64,000 nt of DNA, taken from assembly GCA_047495785.1 (NCBI GenBank), contig JBLDXI010000017.1, positions 1,736,001 to 1,800,000 of the forward strand. The letters run 5' to 3'. The position numbers and the translations under genes are program-made. Below are positions 43,201 through 54,425 of the stretch, in pieces. A model generated the notes under the pieces. It worked only from the letters and a program-made list of their open reading frames with translations. It ran no database searches and had not been told where the DNA came from. The number at the start of each line of letters is the position of its first letter. The stretch's first letter is position 1. This stretch comes from Lepidodermella squamata (lineage: Eukaryota; Gastrotricha).

Positions 43201-46200
43201 TGAGCAGGTCACATTCGGTGATCTCCATGGTCGAAAGCTAAATTTTGGAGCCGGTGCTGGTGGTGCGCCTTACAAGCGTTGTTTCTGGTTCAACGCCCTA
43301 GCAGCTCAGCTAACCGCAATGAACAGAGGGTGGATAAAACCCAGCCAAGTTGCTGTTCCCGAATGCTACTCCCCAGACGTGAAGCCGTCCAGATGCTTTG
43401 AGTGGCTACAGAAATATTGTGTCTCTTCTACCGTTTCCAACTCTTCATTATTGTTGATTATTGACGATCGTATGTTGATTATACTATGTACTATTAACAT
43501 AGTAATGATTATACTATGTTATCATTATTCCTTCACATTCGCCCTAAATAAATTCCTGACTACGAATTCAGTCATCAAGAATTCGTCAATCAGCTCGGCT
43601 CTCAACAACGTTGACGGCTTGACGCGTCCGCTCTCTTTGCCTTTTGCCATAGCAGAACGCGGATAAAACTGGTTATCGCTGATCCCAAGGTCTTCCACAA
43701 CGAGAGCTCGCCGAAAAAAGCACCTCGGTCAAAATGGACACCGAAAACTTCATGCAACCACACTTTCCTATCAGTTTCATTCGATTTTGTAGCTCTGAAA
43801 AAATTAACTTTGGCTATCTAGAAATTTTAAGGTGGCTAACTTTTCGCATGCTTTCAGCAAGCGTAAAATGCGAGGCAGCGACGTTTCCGAGCTGTTGATC
43901 GGATGCTTTAATATTCCGATGTAGTGATCCACGACGTTCAGAATTTGAATGGTAACCCTAATAGTTACATAATAGTTATAAGACATTCCCTTGAAGTCCC
44001 TTAGGCCAGTTTTTTCCCGTTTTTCCAAATATGGACATGTCAAGAAGAAAGCAGTTTCGCCTTTCCTCGTCGACATCAGCGCTAGGTCGAGCCCGATGAA
44101 AACAGCTACATTTGCTGCTGATCAGATGTTGTTGCATTTGCGGCTGGGTATAATTCTACTGTAGCATGGCCGGTGGCACTCGCGGCGAGATTTGAGCTTG
44201 ACTATGTGCCTGAAGTTGGGTTTGGACCATTAGCGCTTCAAAATCGAGTCAATCGAGTCAATCTAGGTCAATTTTCAGTACAACAGCCGCAACAAAAACT
44301 GCAGCCGCAAGATCAGTCGCCTATGCAAGCCGCGCCATTGGCGCCAGAGGAAGAGTCTGACGACTGATTATACTTAGATATCGACATGTTTGAGATGTGA
44401 TATGATAATTGAATGGTGATGATTTTGCAAGCGGGCAATCGACATCAAACCACCTTGACCTCGAAACACGCACGACAAAATATCTCGGCGGCCGCAAATT
44501 CAACGTAGTGCGTAGTCTTTGAAGCGGCAATGTGTGGCTCTGCTCCTCGACAAATACTTGCGTCGCGCGCCCAAAATTGCCTGGCCGAAACTCGGCTGCT
44601 AACTACACTTCAACATCTCCGAACAATTCAACACCCGAGATTTTTCGGTTTCAGTACAAAAAAATAAGTTCAGTAAAAAGAACAGGTCAATATTAAGGTC
44701 AATCTAGTAACGCGCAACATGAAGGTGTGTGGTGGAAACACGTTAAAATGGGCTAAAATGAGGCGGAGGCGATTTGGGAAGATTTAGGCTCGGCGGTGGG
44801 AAGAAAAACACTTTTTGCAGCCCTGTGCAAAACTACAGTTCCCATAGTATCCCAGAGAAGGTTCAGCAACGTCACATAATGACTTTGTTGGTAGCCAGTA
44901 TTATTAAGAGCAAAATCTCACCACGAATAGGAATTTAAAAAATGAAACGATGTTATTGAAATTTCAAAACCTCAATAAACGATCGACGACCACGACAAAG
45001 AATTCTGTTGACAACTATGAGTTGGATGTTGGCACTTTGATGGCTGTGAATGAAAGAAGTCATGAGCGCTTCGGCCAAGGCGTACTCTCCGCCGCTTATT
45101 TCTATTTCTATTGTCAAGTATTATCAAAGAATGGTTCAGAAGTTAAATTCAAAAGTGACTTTTCAGATGAAGAATTGTTCTAGAAAGATGGAGGCTCGAT
45201 TCTACACAGATTACCCCCTTTCATCGCGACGCTGTCATCGCCGAGGTGAAGGGCGAGCTGATCTCAGCCTAGGAGTCGGAACTCGAGGAGGAAATCTTAC
45301 ATAAACTTAGGGTCTCGATAATACCCAGCCTGCGTGAAGATCTCTACGAAGAGTTGAAAAGCCGGATGCGTGACTGTCTGCAGCAGCTGATTGATGGCCA
45401 AGAAACGCGCCGCTATAGGCATTAGCTGTTGAAATTATTGTAGAGTAGATTGTAGATGAAAACAAAAATCTTCTCTGATTCGCCTTAATTTGTTCTCCTT
45501 TTATTTGTTCTTCCTTTTATCAACGTCACTCCCGGGCACGCTCTACGCCCTCTTGCGCGAGCTGCTATCAACATTTTGGCCACGCCGGCGTTGAGCGATT
45601 TTTCCCCAGCTAAAACTCGTTCTCAATCCCAACAAGAACAGAACAAAAGCTGCACGGTCCGACTCTATCTGCGTATGAATTGGCTAGCTTCATTGATGCA
45701 TTCTATATTAGAGCTGTGATGCAAATTAATAGAGTGGAGAGGCTCTTTGGCACTAAAAAAGTTTCGAACCATGGCTATGCCGTTTATTTCTTATAGAACA
45801 TTAAACAAGTTGGCGGTAAACCGGGTTGAACCGAGTAAACCGCAAATGTTCGTCATCCAAGAATGTTAACCCTGGCACCTCTACCCGACAACCGCCGCTA
45901 CAAGCGAGAGAGAACCAAGGCCAAGGCCGTAGCCCGCCTAGGGATGTCAGACACGTAGACACTCAATCTTGTTTAGCACCGTGGACCTCACATTTTCAAA
46001 TTGGCAAAAATCGAGTAAAAATAAGAAAATTCTCAGGAAAACAAGACGGCTGCTGCTTGTTGGGTGTTTCCTTAAGGACGTTGCAGCGCTGGGCGATTGT
46101 TTTTATGAGGCCCTGTGCGATCAAATATCTATTCGGCTTTATTTCACCCATTCTCGTTCAGCAAATCCGAACTGCCACCGCAGATCGAATGAGATTCGAC

Positions 46201-48007
46201 TACGCCGAGCTAGAAGGATTCACCTGAAGCGGGAGACGTTGTCGCCAATGAAGACGTAGAAATGCCATTTGCCCATCAAAGTAAACATTTCCCTGAATCC
46301 TAACTTTTTTCATTCATACAATTTGCCACTTTAATATTTGCAGTAGCCGAGCAGACCAAAGGCGGGACATGGGCTGATCAGAAGTGTATCCTGGCTGCTT
46401 CCCGAGCCCAGCGAATCGAAATTGTCGTCCACTGTTTTAACTACTCTATTCGATACGAAAATATTTCGCCAGAAGACCCGGACCATGTAGCACATGTTGT
46501 CTATATTAAAAATCACTATTTTTCGGTGCGCGACATTTTCGCTAATGGGAAATCGGTTCCCAAGATCAAAATCTTTGTCAACGACGCGGCCTGATTTCAC
46601 ATTTGATAGATATTATAAAATAAACGTTCAAAATTATTAGCTAATAAAATATTGTGAATGTTCATTGAATAAATTAATATCATCTGCATGTTTTTTTCAG
46701 GTCACGTGATGCTAATAAAGTCACCCCATTTTGGTACGTCAAAGTCACCCCAGTTGACGGTATTATTTAAATCACATTTTCTTCGAATTTCAGAATTTTT
46801 CAAGCAAAAGCTGATCTTCAACCTTTCACTCAATTTATTGAGAGGCAACAATTTGGAGTTGCGGAATTTTCAATAATTTAAACGAAAATAAAATTTACCT
46901 CGATGCGACCTTTTGATTGGTGAGCAACAACCAGCTGATCTGACTCGTCAGTTGCCAACGCGCTGATAATTCCGAACCCATCAGCCAACAAATCAGGCTC
47001 AGTTCCACGCACCAAACCCCCTATCGAATCGAGTTCAAGCGAGTAAATCGATTTCCCACAGCGAATGATCAGCTGTTCACTCGTGGCTGCTAGAACGCTG
47101 ATATTCCCACCGAACTCATCAGCGTCGATTTTCAACTGACCATCCATGCGCCATGGGCGTGGTGGGGCGTTGAAACCCGTGATTATACCGCCGACACTCG
47201 TATAAATAACGCTGGCTTTAGGAGTTATCGCTAGCCCACATGGCTGTGAATCGAAACGTGTCCGAATAACCACGTCAATACGACTTAACCTGGTCGGAAA
47301 TGGAAAATTAACCGGGTTGAACGTTTCAATCTGCCCACGATCAATGCCAAATAAACGACCGTCGCGAGGGCTAGCGCACAAAAACCGAGGCGCTCCAGGT
47401 GATGAATTAGGCACTAATTTCCTCGCCAATTGATGAGTTGCTTCAATATTTCCATTAGGAAGCAACATCTAAAAAGGAAATCGGTAAACATGAACAAACA
47501 TGAAGAAATTAAAAAACGCACGCTAATTCGGTTTTTATGTAGAGCCGCAAAGCAATTATGGCAAGGAACAGCGGTTATAGCCGAAATTTTCCGAACAGGA
47601 TGCCCCAATTTATCAAGTGAATCTGCCTTAATTGTTGCCACAACTTCAGCACTGTCGTAATCACAAGCCGTCCGTTTCCGGCGCCGATTTTCTCCAAGTT
47701 TCAGTCGATCATCCGAAATAGGCCTCGCAGTTTTCGACTCAGCATCATTCGCAGGCAAATTAGTTTTGTCCACGAAACAACTTTCAACAACTTCGGCGGG
47801 TTGGACGTCGCTGGAGAACTCGATTTCTCCCATTTTCGTATGTAGAAAAACGTCCAAAACATGTTTAAATTCGTTACTGAGAACGAACTCGTAATCTTCG
47901 TCGGTGTTTGAACTCAGGCGGTCTTTTTCAGCTTGAATTTTCGACAAAACTCGGCGAACAACTTCAGAAACTGCATCGTCGATTGCATCCTCTATCGGAT
48001 GACTCAT
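40218..48007 (-). CDS. NHL16: NHL propeller protein interrupted by a 6.5-kb intron 2
   Basis: Exons 47522-48007, 46899-47468 and 40218-40427 give 421 residues; all are in phase 0. Exon 1 (MSHPIEDAIDDAVSEVVRRV) has QAEKDRL, an ENRRRKRTACDYDS region and ends LHKNRIS. Exon 2 opens MLLPNGNIEA and ends ALATDESDQLVVAHQSKGRIE. Exon 3 opens VLSPDGDEVI and ends TFIFGIPAHDEP. No exon 3 exists near exon 2, and the exon at 40218 has no exon 2 of its own, so they are joined across 6471 nt. The intron holds plus-strand genes and relics. If splicing of this intron fails, the gene is broken. Confidence 0.68.
40428..42600. other. NHL16 intron 2, left part: decayed plus-strand coding remnants
   Basis: Positions 40836-41205 give a frame with two internal stops (SEWSCVIKDFDLFDPK, then KEYLGLLFNNVQ, then FVDNALLKQKPTKYLIISSL with a hydrophobic tail), which looks like a dead gene. 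At 41470-41768 two frames adjoin (MARVDPKSEVAEYKTVYYWN; then RFIAEKSALIENTGWSLNNQ). At 42323-42474, after a TCCTCAG acceptor, a coiled stretch (EKMKLLQEKLQKQLDEVKL) ends in PVVPDCNCT. None is recognised. Confidence 0.35.
42601..43666 (+). CDS. Spliced gene of unknown function nested in NHL16 intron 2
   Basis: A 7-nt first coding exon (ATGACAA, 42601-42607) is joined in phase 1 across a 55-nt intron (GTAAGT to TTTGTCAG) to 42663-43666, giving 336 residues: MTTTAAFAKSYLEEVVFTPS. An in-frame stop upstream makes this ATG the start. The protein has a Ser-rich start, a charged stretch, DFELPFEAARAAHIVKRSIL, and RKLNFGAGAGGAPYKRCFWF near residue 215. From about residue 260 it becomes hydrophobic and AT-rich, which may be intron or decayed sequence. 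I do not recognise the family. Its strand is opposite to the host gene, and it shares the region with transposon-like debris. Confidence 0.5.
43667..45219. other. NHL16 intron 2, middle part, no clear gene
   Basis: Several short ORFs on both strands. One plus-strand frame (44173-44367) ends in a Gln-rich, acidic tail (QQPQQKLQPQDQSP, EEESDD). Nothing is recognised. Confidence 0.35.
45220..45425 (+). pseudogene. Remnant of a coiled-coil protein
   Basis: One frame reads VIAEVKGELISA, a TAG stop, then ESELEEEILHKLRVSIIPSL and REDLYEELKSRMRDCLQQLI before a second stop. The charged heptad-like text with one internal stop suggests a dead exon. Family unknown. Confidence 0.4.
46060..46594 (+). pseudogene. 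OTU-type cysteine protease, frame-broken
   Basis: The plus strand reads DVAALGDCFYEALCDQI (the OTU catalytic-Cys block, (D/G)-G-(D/N)-C-F), then in a second frame ILVQQIRTATADRMRFDYAE and LEGF, then in a third frame DVVANEDVEMPFAHQ. A 63-nt intron (46282-46344) leads to IAEQTKGGTWADQKCILAAS, and later VVYIKNHYFSVRDIF, where the H of NHY fits the catalytic His. Order and spacing fit a full OTU domain of about 150 residues. Two frame changes argue for a pseudogene. OTU domains are cellular deubiquitinases and are also carried by some transposable elements. Confidence 0.65.
46595..46898. other. NHL16 intron 2, right end
   Basis: About 300 bp between the OTU relic and exon 2. It is AT-rich with no gene. 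The phrase AAGTCACCCCA(T/G)TT occurs twice (46718, 46742). Confidence 0.4.
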
Positions 48008-48458
48008 CACGTGTTCAGAACAACAAGATATTCGCAGTGGAAATATTAGGCGCCCATTAAATTTATAAAAAATCTAATAAAATTCCAGAAAACAATGAAA
48101 TTGGTTAAAAAATTACAAAAATTTCGCAATTAAACTACGACACCAAAACCAACAAGATAAAATATGGCGCATCCAGCTTCAAATTGATGGTTATTTGAAA
48201 ATATATTTCGCTGAATATTGAAGCAACAAGAATGGATTCTATGTGAACATGTGAAGGACATGAAAATTGCGGATTTCTTTCAAAAATATGGAAAATTTAA
48301 AAATCCTCCTTAATAAGATAAAACTGAATGAAATAGCGCTTACAAATGAAGGTTTGAAATTCCAATCTTCATAAACCTGAAAACCCAAACAGCAAAAATA
48401 ATTCGAATAATCTAATTAAATAACCAATAGCCATAAATTGCGATCTTAGTTCAAGAAA
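48008..48458. other. intergenic between NHL17 and NHL16, no gene seen
   Basis: AT-rich, without ORFs of note. This is the widest gap at the upstream end of the packed NHL run and is a natural place for its promoter, though I see no specific element. Confidence 0.4.
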
Positions 48459-49738
48459 CTAGCCCAGAGATAGAAATAAAACACGCCTGCCAACAATTTC
48501 GGTTACTGCGATGATTAATTGGTTCTTCTCCGATGAATTTAGGACAGCAACACGATTCGGCGCGTAAACTTCCTCATTTTCAAACTCAAGGGGCTTGAAA
48601 CTCAATTTATCATCAGCTAGGTTGGCGATCTATTTCAAAAATGACAAAAATTCCCAAAAATCTCAGAAAAAACATCAATTTACGTGTAATCGAGAATCAG
48701 CGGCTAAAATGGCGTGATTGGCGTGATTGTCGAATGTCATCGAAGCAATGAAAACGTATTGGTTATCGAACCGCATAAGCCGGTTCATCAGTGGCTCGCC
48801 ATTGCCGTCAAGCTGAACTTGATACAAAAACCGCGAGCCTCTACCCACAAAATACAGTAAATCTCCTCGAAGCCCAACAACCCTTGACTGCGGGGCTGAA
48901 ATGTCATCCAAGGGCCAGTGTCCTGACACCCAGTTCCAGGTCTTCAAACACACGCGGGTTATCGACTCGTGGACGATGGAATAACACAGCGACTGGCCTT
49001 CATTCACAGCCAAACCACAGCCTTTGAATAATGGCATTCGCATACTGGTGGCCAACTTTTTCCTCGAACACGAACTAGACGGCAATATTTTGCTAACATT
49101 AACCGAAAATAGACCCTGCTCGCAATTAAATACAATTTCCAGCGTTTTCGACAGATAAACAGCATTTCGAACTATCAAACGGAGGCCGTCAACCAAACAG
49201 AAATGAGGCATTACTCTAGCTGAGGCGGAGATAACCTAGTAAGGTGTGAAATAAATTAGGAAAAAATTAGTAAAAATCTGAAAATTACATTCAATCCATT
49301 TCCGTTGAACAGGATGAAACAATGCTCCTCAGGGATCGAAAGAATCACTGACGGACGGGGTAACAATAGATCGTTGATTTCAGCAATTTTCCGCAGGGTA
49401 CTGAAGTTACATTCGGAGGCAGGTGGGCAAATATCAGCAACTGGCTCTTTAGGAATTTCAACTATTTCTTGCTTCGAATTTTCGATTTCTTTCACTTGAC
49501 GATCGAAATAAGCAATGTTGCCTAGACGATATTTCACCAAACAGTCGAGGAGAAGTTGAAATTTCGCCGAGACTTTGACTTTAAGCTTATTCTTCTTCTT
49601 CTTCTTTGATGAACGAGGGTGTAATTCGGACACTCGCCCACGCTCAGCCGCCAGTCGGCTCATAAACTGCTGAACAACGTTCGTAATTCTGTCGTCGATT
49701 GTGGCAATCAACACTTGCTTATCAAAATCGCCACTCAT
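48459..49738 (-). CDS. NHL17: NHL beta-propeller protein, divergent
   Basis: Exons 49289-49738, 48684-49235 and 48459-48629 give 390 residues. Exon 1 (MSGDFDKQVLIATIDDRITN) has LAAERGRVSEL and an early KKKKKNKLKVK patch, and ends FNGNGLN. Exon 2 opens VISASARVMP and ends MTFDNHANHAILAADSRLH. Exon 3 opens IANLADDKLS, without the SPDG start, and ends RRVLFLSLG. TTTTTAG lies 4 nt before the ATG. The basic patch comes before, not after, the helical end in this member. Confidence 0.77.
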
Positions 49739-49799
49739 GGGTCTAAAAATTGCGAAAATAATTAAATTACTTTAGCATAGGGTCGCATATCAAAAATCG

Positions 49800-49980
49800 A
49801 AGGTAAATACCCCGAGTGGGGTACCGCTGGATAGCCTAGAGAAAGGCCAGACTTTTCACTTGAACTTGGTGACTGCTTGGTGACCGAGCCTGTCAAACCA
49901 AATTCGAAATAATTTGCCACTTTCGGATAGCTCTTACTCCAGGCTATCCAACGGTACCCCACTCATAGGGTCTCTACCTT
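49800..49980. mobile_element. MITE-like element with inverted ends, 181 bp
   Basis: The left end AAGGTAAATACCCCGAGTGG, then GGTACCGCTGGATAGCCT, pairs with the reverse complement of the right end (AAGGTAGAGACCCTATGAGT, then GGGGTACCGTTGGATAGCCT): about 40 bp with a few differences. The inside has no ORF. A single arm occurs at 4022-4083. I see no clear target-site duplication. Confidence 0.75.
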
Positions 49981-50489
49981 AATATATGTCAATTAGGTGA
50001 AAACTAAGATCCAAGACAAAATCATTAAAATCGGAACTCATCCGGTAAGGTTAAACAAACCGCCAAGATACCGAAGCTTCAATTGATTCAAGGTTGCTTT
50101 TTCATGCTTTTTCATCAAAACAGAATATATACACCCTAAAAATCAAAATTAGCAGCCAAATTAAGATATATTATCAAAATAAGATAGGATTAGTGAATGA
50201 AAATACAACTTCAACAAGAGTTAATGGGTAATTTGGCTTCAAAATTCTCTCATTTCAACAAATAAGAATACGCGCCATTATTTCTCAGATTTCCGAATCG
50301 TTCGGGAAAGTGAAATTCGGGAAATGGTGAGCCTATGATGTGGCACTTATTTTTCTAATTATGAGAAAAAATCGCACCAAAAATTCGTACAAGTCGCAAA
50401 AATAATTCGAACAATTCAAGGCAAAAATAGCACGATTTTCCAAACTGCACAAACTCTCAAGTTCCTTTCCTATGTGTAAGTTATCAATC
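49981..50489. other. intergenic, no gene seen
   Basis: About 500 bp of AT-rich sequence between the MITE-like element and NHL18. Confidence 0.45.
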
Positions 50490-51909
50490 TTATACTTCGT
50501 CGGGTTTTTCTTGCAAAGCAGCAAAAAACAACACCCGGTTTGTGCTGTGTTCGCAAGTAGCAAAAATGGCGGAGCAATAGCGTTTTACACCGCCCTCATC
50601 AAAGTGGTAAGGTTTCCCTGTGGGCGCCGTTAACATTGCTATGTCAGTCGGCGAAAACGCTGGCTTGAGCCGCGGACAGCAAGAAGCAATGCAAGAATCG
50701 TAATTCCACGACACAACCTAAAACACGGCGCAATGTGAGGCGAAAAAACCGTTCGAAAACGAGCAATGATTACCTTCACTGTGCAACAGCCTTTAAGCGC
50801 CAAAATGATGTTGTCGTTCGTGTCAAAAGTCAGCGACCGGACGATGGAATGCAATTCGCCCAACTGCGTCGACTTCTCAACATCCAAATCGCCATGCCGA
50901 TCGACTGCGATCCGCCGAAGCAACCGCCCACCGCAGCTATTGACGAACAAGTGACGATTTCGGTAGCCTAAAACGTTGGCCTTGTTGTATCTGTAATCAG
51001 TCAGCGACACTGCTTTTCTCACAGTCCAATCTTTAAGCGAGTAGGATTTCAGGGTGCTTGAAGATTGGGTATAACACAACGCATGTTCTTCGTGTAGGGC
51101 TAATCCGAGGCCGGAAAACATTTTCACGCGTATTTTCGCACTCAACGTTTCCGGCTTGATGTCGCCGAAAATTGGCTCCAGATCGATTGTTTTAATACAT
51201 TTCCGATCAATGTAGATCAGCTGATTTTTAGGCTGATAGTAAACGGCAAATCGAATGCCTTGTAACCGCGTTTCAACGTCGTCGGCTAAAATCAAATAAG
51301 TTGCACTAATTTTAGCACTGGAAGTTACGACCTATCAATAACAAAAACCAGGTCAATTATCTATGCAATGCGATTGTTTTAACTTACGCTGAGCTTGTTT
51401 TCGTGAAGCATAACGAAGCAATCCTTGTTAGGAATCGCAACAATGGGTGAAGGTCCGGTTACTTTCATACCCAAAGCGTCGTATTCTGGTAAAGTAGCGA
51501 CAACTTGAAGATTCGAGTAACTTATTCTAGGAGGCTCCGATTCCCGGACCTTCTTCGATGTTTCGGCGGGAGAAGACGCTTCAACAGTCAAATTTCGCTT
51601 CTTCACCGGCTTTTCTGATGGCTTTGCAACCTCGACCGGAGGAGGAGTAGGTTCGCTTTTTACAATAGGACCAGTTACTTCCGCAAGAGGTGGAACGATA
51701 TGACCAACTTTCTCGTTAACAAGTCGGTTAATCAGGTGTTTGAAGTCGGGGTTGATTAGCACGGGTGTGTTGCCGGGTTTGTCAGATAAAATTCTGCGTT
51801 TCTCTGTCATAATGACAGATAAAAATCGCTGGGTGACATCAGCGATGTGATTGTCGATTTGCTCAATGAGCGCCGCTTTTCGATCACCAGCATCTGCTTC
51901 CGGTGACAT
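50490..51909 (-). CDS. NHL18: NHL beta-propeller protein
   Basis: Exons 51388-51909, 50774-51331 and 50490-50717 give 435 residues. Exon 1 (MSPEADAGDRKAALIEQIDN) has HIADVTQRFLSVIM, a Pro-rich linker (SEPTPPPVEVAKPSEKPVKK) and LQVVATLPEYDALG, ending LHENKLS. Exon 2 opens VVTSSAKISA and ends LTFDTNDNIILALKGCCTVK. Exon 3 opens VVSWNYDSCI and ends RVLFFAALQEKPDEV. TTTTAG lies 9 nt before the ATG. Confidence 0.82.
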
Positions 51910-52614
51910 GAAATAAAACTAAAACAATTTCAATGCTTAAAAACAAGATTAAGGCGGCTTTTCTCTATTTGGGGTGTATGATTGTAAATGAAGCGTTGAG
52001 GCTATTCATTCATAACTCAAGATGAGTAAAGTAGACAATTTATCTATCAATACAAAACTTGGCACAAAAAAGTGCGCACACGTGCCGGAATTCGGCACAC
52101 GCCAGAGGGGGAAAAATACTACGATTCATTCATTAATTTTGTTGAGAATTATTATATCAATCCATGGACTGGGAAGCAAATGCTGGATGGCTTATTCGAC
52201 TTGACTAAATCTTTAGAAATTAAAGCAGTCCAAAGTTTTTGTTCAAAGTCATTATTGTCGCACAAGGGAATATGGAACAGCTCAAAATTGTGAGGAAAAA
52301 CAAATGAACGCCCTACCGAATAAGCTATAAACAGCACATTCATGATATACAAGGTCTGGTATTTCTTCTGACACAGATTTCTATCGCCGCGTAATACCCT
52401 TGGCAGTAATGAAAAAGCGGCGTTTTCTCGTTTAATTGGACCTGCGAAATGTGAGTGCACGCGGCCTCTCGCAATTACACAGCCGATTGTGTGTTACGCA
52501 AAACTCATGCACGGTGAAACCTAAAACAATTTTATTTACACTATTGAAACTGAAATCAATTCAAGCTAAAAAAATAAATGAAAATCAAGTAAAAACTATG
52601 AGGCAACAAGTTTG
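51910..52614. other. intergenic, possible coding relic
   Basis: A plus-strand frame at 52072-52293 (GEKYYDSFINFVENYYINPW, then TGKQMLDGLFDLTKSLE) has protein-like composition but no recognised family, no good start and no splice partner. The rest shows nothing. Confidence 0.3.
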
Positions 52615-53894
52615 TTAGCAATCGACGGGGGATGCAAAGAAAACGATGCGATTTGAGTCTGAATCAGGGACGATGATGACACGTGAGTAACTAGCATGGC
52701 CGAATCGAAAGCCGCCAGTCGGAGAAGTCAGCATGGCGACTCCGGACGGAACGAATCGCCCATACAACTCGTGCGGCGGCTGAAAAACAGCAATGCGCTC
52801 GCCATCTGGAGTCAGTACTTCTAATCTGGCTCGGCTTTTATCAGCGACAATCAAATTGCCATCAGAGTCGACAGTTCCACCACGAACCTCGCGAAAATCA
52901 GCAGCAAGCGTCTTCATACCGCTAGGTATCAAATTCCCCTTGTTATCTAAAGGAATCGCGTTGATTGAACGGCCACCCTGTCCTGAGCAGTACAGACGAG
53001 TAGACGGCGTTTCAGCGACGCAAAGCGCAGAAGAATTGAATCGGTCTTTCTCGTCCTTGATATGAATGCGGTTTCTGATAATCCAATCGTCCATTGAATA
53101 GCTGATGATACTATCGCTTGAGCAAGTGAAAAGTTGACGGGTAGGAGCTGAAATTGCGAGGCCGAAAGTTGAATCGCGACGTGGGCTGACACAGGTTTTA
53201 GCATCGTAGCGGCAGGCAAGTGATGGTGAGGCTGAAAATTTGATGCGGCAAATTGCGTTGCGATCGCCGCAAAACACCTGGCCGGTAAGTGGGTCGGCGG
53301 CTAGGCAGTGGTGGCGCAAAATTACGCCAGTGTTGCTGTGCTGAGAGTACAGGTCAAAGGTCGCCAAAATTGTCGTCGAAGCCGAAAGCAACTGAAAAAT
53401 GAGAAATAAGTTACACTTCGACTGCATTTTTCCGAGTGCATTTTCAAGCTTACGCTGACGCGATTTTGATTGTGCGAAAAAGCGACGCAATTAGTTCGAG
53501 CCAGGGTGCAGATCGAAGTCGGTTGGCGGATTGTCATGCCCAGCAAATCACTACCGGCAACAACTGCGACAACCTGCATGTTCTCGTAATGCCGTTTCAT
53601 CCTCGCACTGCGATCAGAGAGGTGAAGCGACGTGGCCGAGCCGCCGAATCCGCTTGTTCGGCTGTTCGAGGCAGTTGACGGTGGCGTAGGCAAATCGACA
53701 ACTGAACCGAACGGCGTTGATAGCACTGTTTTCATCGCCGCTTCGAAGTCTTTGTTCTTCTGAAACAAGCCGATGGACGTTTTCGGAACAGATTTGTAAC
53801 TACGAACGAGACGCTCACGCTCGCTTTGAAGGCGACCTAAAAAGGCTTGAACCGCGTTGGTCACCTCGCCGTCAATTTTTTCTTCCAAGCTCAT
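52615..53894 (-). CDS. NHL19: NHL propeller protein with intron 2 missing
   Basis: Two exons, 53454-53894 and 52615-53391, give 405 residues. Exon 1 (MSLEEKIDGEVTNAVQAFL) has SERERLVRSYK and STPFGSVV, and ends HNQNRVS. In exon 2 the text GTVDSDGNLIVADKSRARLE runs straight into VLTPDGERIAVFQPP, which is where all standard members have intron 2. The fused join gives the cleanest NHL signature in the window. The protein ends NRIVFFASPVDC. Intron loss in this copy, or gain in an ancestor of the others, explains it. Confidence 0.84.
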
Positions 53895-54425
53895 GTCAAT
53901 TGTTTTGCGAATACCACGAAATGTTTATTGTAGGTTGAGGTGATAGTAGTAATCATGAACCACGCTCTTGGCAATAAAACGTGCCGTTGTCGTGACCTAG
54001 TCGGCTTTTTTCCCTAATTACATCCATCTCTCGCACATTCAGGCCACTTAACTGGCAGAAATTGGCTTTTTGCTTTTCTAAAATTCCACCTTAAATTATT
54101 TTGAGAAATGCGTCATGGAAATCTTTTAGCTGCTGGTTTGCACCGTTTTTTCTCGTCTCTTGTTTAATCAAAACAAAACCGCCTCTTTCATGTATCAATG
54201 AAGCTGTGAAGATATTTATCGATAAAAATCAGGTCCCTTCAGCACCGAACAAATAGCAAAGCACGTCTCACTTCTGACAAAAATAGCATCTAATGATAAG
54301 TAAATAACAAACATGCGGAATCGCGTGCCGTAAATAAATAACGAAAAATAACAGGTGAAAGGCAATCTTGATTTTTCTGCTGTCCCAAGGCAGCAGTTCT
54401 GAGTTTTTTCGAGCTGAAAATAAAA
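53895..54425. other. intergenic between divergent genes, no gene seen
   Basis: About 530 bp separating minus-strand NHL19 from the plus-strand secreted-protein genes; presumably holds both promoters. I see no defined element. Confidence 0.45.
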
